64,000 nucleotides of DNA from Sphingobacteriaceae bacterium DW12. GTDB lineage: Bacteria; Bacteroidota; Bacteroidia; Sphingobacteriales; Sphingobacteriaceae. The stretch is from contig JROE01000004.1 in assembly GCA_000783305.1 (NCBI GenBank), positions 682,001 to 746,000 of the forward strand, in the 5' to 3' direction. Below, one piece after another: positions 62,281 to 64,000 of the stretch; positions within the stretch are counted from its first letter, which is position 1; each line of letters starts with the position of its first letter. The notes below the pieces were generated by a model, which ran no database searches, was not told the origin of the DNA, and saw only the letters and a program-made list of their open reading frames with translations. The translations under genes and the position numbers were made by a program.

Positions 62281-63378
62281 ATGAAAATACAAGAACTTAC
62301 GACATATTTGGAAGAGATTGCTCCGCTTTCCTATCAGGAATCATATGACAACTCCGGTCTTTTGGTAGGTAATCCACAAGAGGAGCTGACTAGTGTCTTG
62401 ATATCTTTGGATTGCACAGAGTCTGTTGTCGACGAGGCAATTGCCAAGGGATGTAATCTTATCATTTCACATCACCCCATTGTCTTTAAAGGGCTCAAGA
62501 AGTTTACAGGGGCCAATTACGTCGAGCGTGTGATTATCAAAGCAATTCAAAATAACATCGCACTGTATGCTATCCATACAAATCTCGACAATATCTTTGG
62601 CGGGGTTAGCTCTAAGGTTGGCGAGAAAATCGGTTTAACCCATACAGCGATTCTTCAGCAGAAGAAAAACCTGTTGCTAAAACTAATCGTATACGTACCC
62701 CGATCGCATGTGGAGAGTGTTCGCGAAGCATTATTCGAAGTAGGGGCTGGAAGTATTGGTCGTTATGATCAATGTAGTTATAATACGGCAGGCTATGGCA
62801 CATTTAGACCTCTTCAGGGGGCCGAACCAAGTATAGGAAATATTGGCCAACAAGAGCGCGTAGAGGAGACTAAAATCGAAGTGATATTTCCTAAATCCAA
62901 GGAGCGTAACATACTTGTAGCTATGTATTCAAGCCATCCATACGAGGAAATCGCCTATAATATTGTGACATTGGAAAATAGTTTTCAAGAGGTTGGGTCG
63001 GGAATTATCGGTAATTTAAGTGTTCCGATGGCCGAAGAGGATTTTTTACAACACTTGAAAGACAAGCTTAATCTGACAGTGATACGACATACTGCATTAA
63101 GAGGTAAAGAGGTCTCAAGAGTGGCTGTATGCGGTGGTGCTGGGGGATTTTTGCTGTCCGATGCCAAGCGCTCAGGTGCAGATTTCTTTGTGACGGCAGA
63201 CTATAAGTACCATGAGTTTTTCGATGCGGAAGAAGATATTGTCATTGCAGACACGGGACATTTTGAAAGTGAACAATTTACGCAAGAATTATTGTTAGAA
63301 ATTATTCGGAAAAAATTTGCTAACTTTGCAGTCCTAATAACGGAAATAGATACAAATCCAATAAAATACTACAGTTAA
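62281..63378 (+). CDS. Nif3-like dinuclear metal centre protein
   Basis: 365 aa, the long YqfO type, in which a CutA-like domain (residues about 135-235) is inserted between the two Nif3 halves. Metal ligands are visible in ISHHPIVFKG (about 62-71), IHTNLDN (about 98-104) and the C-terminal DTGHFESEQ. Family members form hexameric toroids. The reaction is unsettled (a GTP cyclohydrolase I type 2 label is often attached). The stop overlaps the next start as TAATG. Confidence 0.93.
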   Translation: MKIQELTTYLEEIAPLSYQESYDNSGLLVGNPQEELTSVLISLDCTESVVDEAIAKGCNLIISHHPIVFKGLKKFTGANYVERVIIKAIQNNIALYAIHTNLDNIFGGVSSKVGEKIGLTHTAILQQKKNLLLKLIVYVPRSHVESVREALFEVGAGSIGRYDQCSYNTAGYGTFRPLQGAEPSIGNIGQQERVEETKIEVIFPKSKERNILVAMYSSHPYEEIAYNIVTLENSFQEVGSGIIGNLSVPMAEEDFLQHLKDKLNLTVIRHTALRGKEVSRVAVCGGAGGFLLSDAKRSGADFFVTADYKYHEFFDAEEDIVIADTGHFESEQFTQELLLEIIRKKFANFAVLITEIDTNPIKYYS

Positions 63379-64000
63379 TGGAACAAACCGTAGAACAAAA
63401 ATTGAAAGCATTATGGTCTTTACAAACCATACATACTAAAGTCGATAGAATTCGCCAAATAAGAGGTGAATTGCCTATTGAAGTAGCTGATCTTGAAGAT
63501 GAAATAGCAGGACTGGAGACTCGTATCGAAAAAATCAGAACTGATTTGGACGATTTGGAGGATTCAATCGTGAAACGTAAGAACATGATCAAAGATGCTC
63601 AAAGTGCCATCAAAAAATATGAGGGTCAACTTAATGAGGTCAAAAATAACCGTGAGTACGACGCTATTTCTAAAGAAATCGAGATTCAAGGCTTAGAGAT
63701 TCAAGTTTGTGAAAAACGAATTAAAGAATATGAATTCGAGATTCGTAATAAAACTGAGCAGTACGAAAGCACAGTTAAGAGCATGGATTATAGCAAAGGA
63801 GAACTAGATGGTAAGAAAAAAGAACTGGATACAATCACTTCAGAAACTCAAAAAGAGGAAGATGCATTGTTGAAAAGTTCTGAAGTCGCAGAAAAGAACA
63901 TTGAGGAACGTCTAATGAATGTCTACAACAGACTTCGTAACTCCTTCAAAAACGGTCTTGCTGTTGTTTCTATCGATCGTGATAGCTGTTCTGGTTGCCA
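63378..64000 (+). CDS. C4-type zinc-ribbon coiled-coil protein, 5' part
   Basis: Reads to the window edge (207 codons). EQTVEQKLKALWSLQTIHTK starts a long coiled coil rich in Lys/Glu with NNREYDAISKEIE near residue 95, a conserved block of the family. The last residues, DRDSCSGC, are the first half of the C4 zinc ribbon, so only about 40-50 residues should be missing. Paired with nif3 in many Bacteroidota; overlap TAATG indicates translational coupling. Confidence 0.9.
   Translation, partial: MEQTVEQKLKALWSLQTIHTKVDRIRQIRGELPIEVADLEDEIAGLETRIEKIRTDLDDLEDSIVKRKNMIKDAQSAIKKYEGQLNEVKNNREYDAISKEIEIQGLEIQVCEKRIKEYEFEIRNKTEQYESTVKSMDYSKGELDGKKKELDTITSETQKEEDALLKSSEVAEKNIEERLMNVYNRLRNSFKNGLAVVSIDRDSCSGC

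Noticed and set aside
1..64000. tRNA, rRNA, CRISPR arrays, insertion sequences, prophage or a defence island
   Set aside because: No cloverleaf-like sequences with a GTTCGAATCC arm, no spaced repeats, and no transposase, integrase or restriction-type genes were seen in any frame.

Overview
The window is ordinary, gene-dense chromosome from a member of the Bacteroidota, most likely a Sphingobacterium/Pedobacter-type organism (Sphingobacteriaceae). Support comes from the promoter style (a -7 element TAnnTTTG, sometimes with TTTG/TTG about 20 bases upstream), the near absence of Shine-Dalgarno sites, A-rich leaders, a gliding lipoprotein gene (gldH), the rpmB-rpmG-DUF4295-ftsY-rimO-bshC cluster typical of the phylum, a bacillithiol gene (bshC), and several small membrane proteins of Bacteroidota type. 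The family-level name is an inference from memory of these proteins. No rRNA, tRNA, IS element, prophage or CRISPR array was recognised.

Layout. 1-4.7 kb: end of a Nudix gene, a widely conserved uncharacterised protein, a lipoprotein amidase, an AIM24-family protein and a lipoprotein. 4.7-21.2 kb: gcvP, a citrulline-hydrolase-like gene (ctlX), the ribosomal protein/ftsY/rimO/bshC cluster, recO, a cold-shock gene, SIMPL and DUF4112 genes, a DUF4359-truC group, gcvT, and a rhodanese operon. 21.4-30.4 kb: a secreted M28 peptidase, a secA-SPOR-M20 peptidase operon, and surE-membrane protein-mqnD. 30.6-33.5 kb: a hexuronate catabolism cassette (kduI, DUF4861, kduD), the only clearly accessory-looking block. 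33.5-38.9 kb: exbD, yicC-gmk-nadD, a CAP protein, and dnaN-dedA. 39-48.9 kb: holB-ricT-gldH-lpxK, a secreted Gln/Pro-rich protein, dnaA, dxs and scpA. 48.9-53.7 kb: thiL, nadA, the probable replication origin, nadB and a gamma carbonic anhydrase. 53.6-64 kb: an Ig-like lipoprotein, mnmG, an ABC-F gene, an NAD(P)-binding protein, apaG, an RsmI-like methyltransferase, nif3 and the start of a zinc-ribbon coiled-coil gene.

The most informative feature is the chromosome origin. Between divergent nadA and nadB (about 51.18-51.54 kb) lie two perfect DnaA boxes and several degenerate ones in AT-rich DNA. Two near-perfect parS (ParB) sites lie 6 kb away in the abcF-mnmG spacer, and a third parS-like sequence forms the core of the scpA terminator 2.4 kb on the other side. 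Hand counts of G and C in long spacers show C excess on the + strand left of this point and G excess to the right, as expected at an origin. dnaA, dnaN, holB and scpA are all within 14 kb. dnaA lies 5.6 kb from the boxes but carries degenerate copies of the same boxes in front of its start.

A second pattern is that at least five genes (433, yicC, scpA, apaG, the RsmI-like gene), and nearly a sixth at 59863, have the -7 element only 3-9 bases before the start codon. This predicts leaderless or almost leaderless transcripts.
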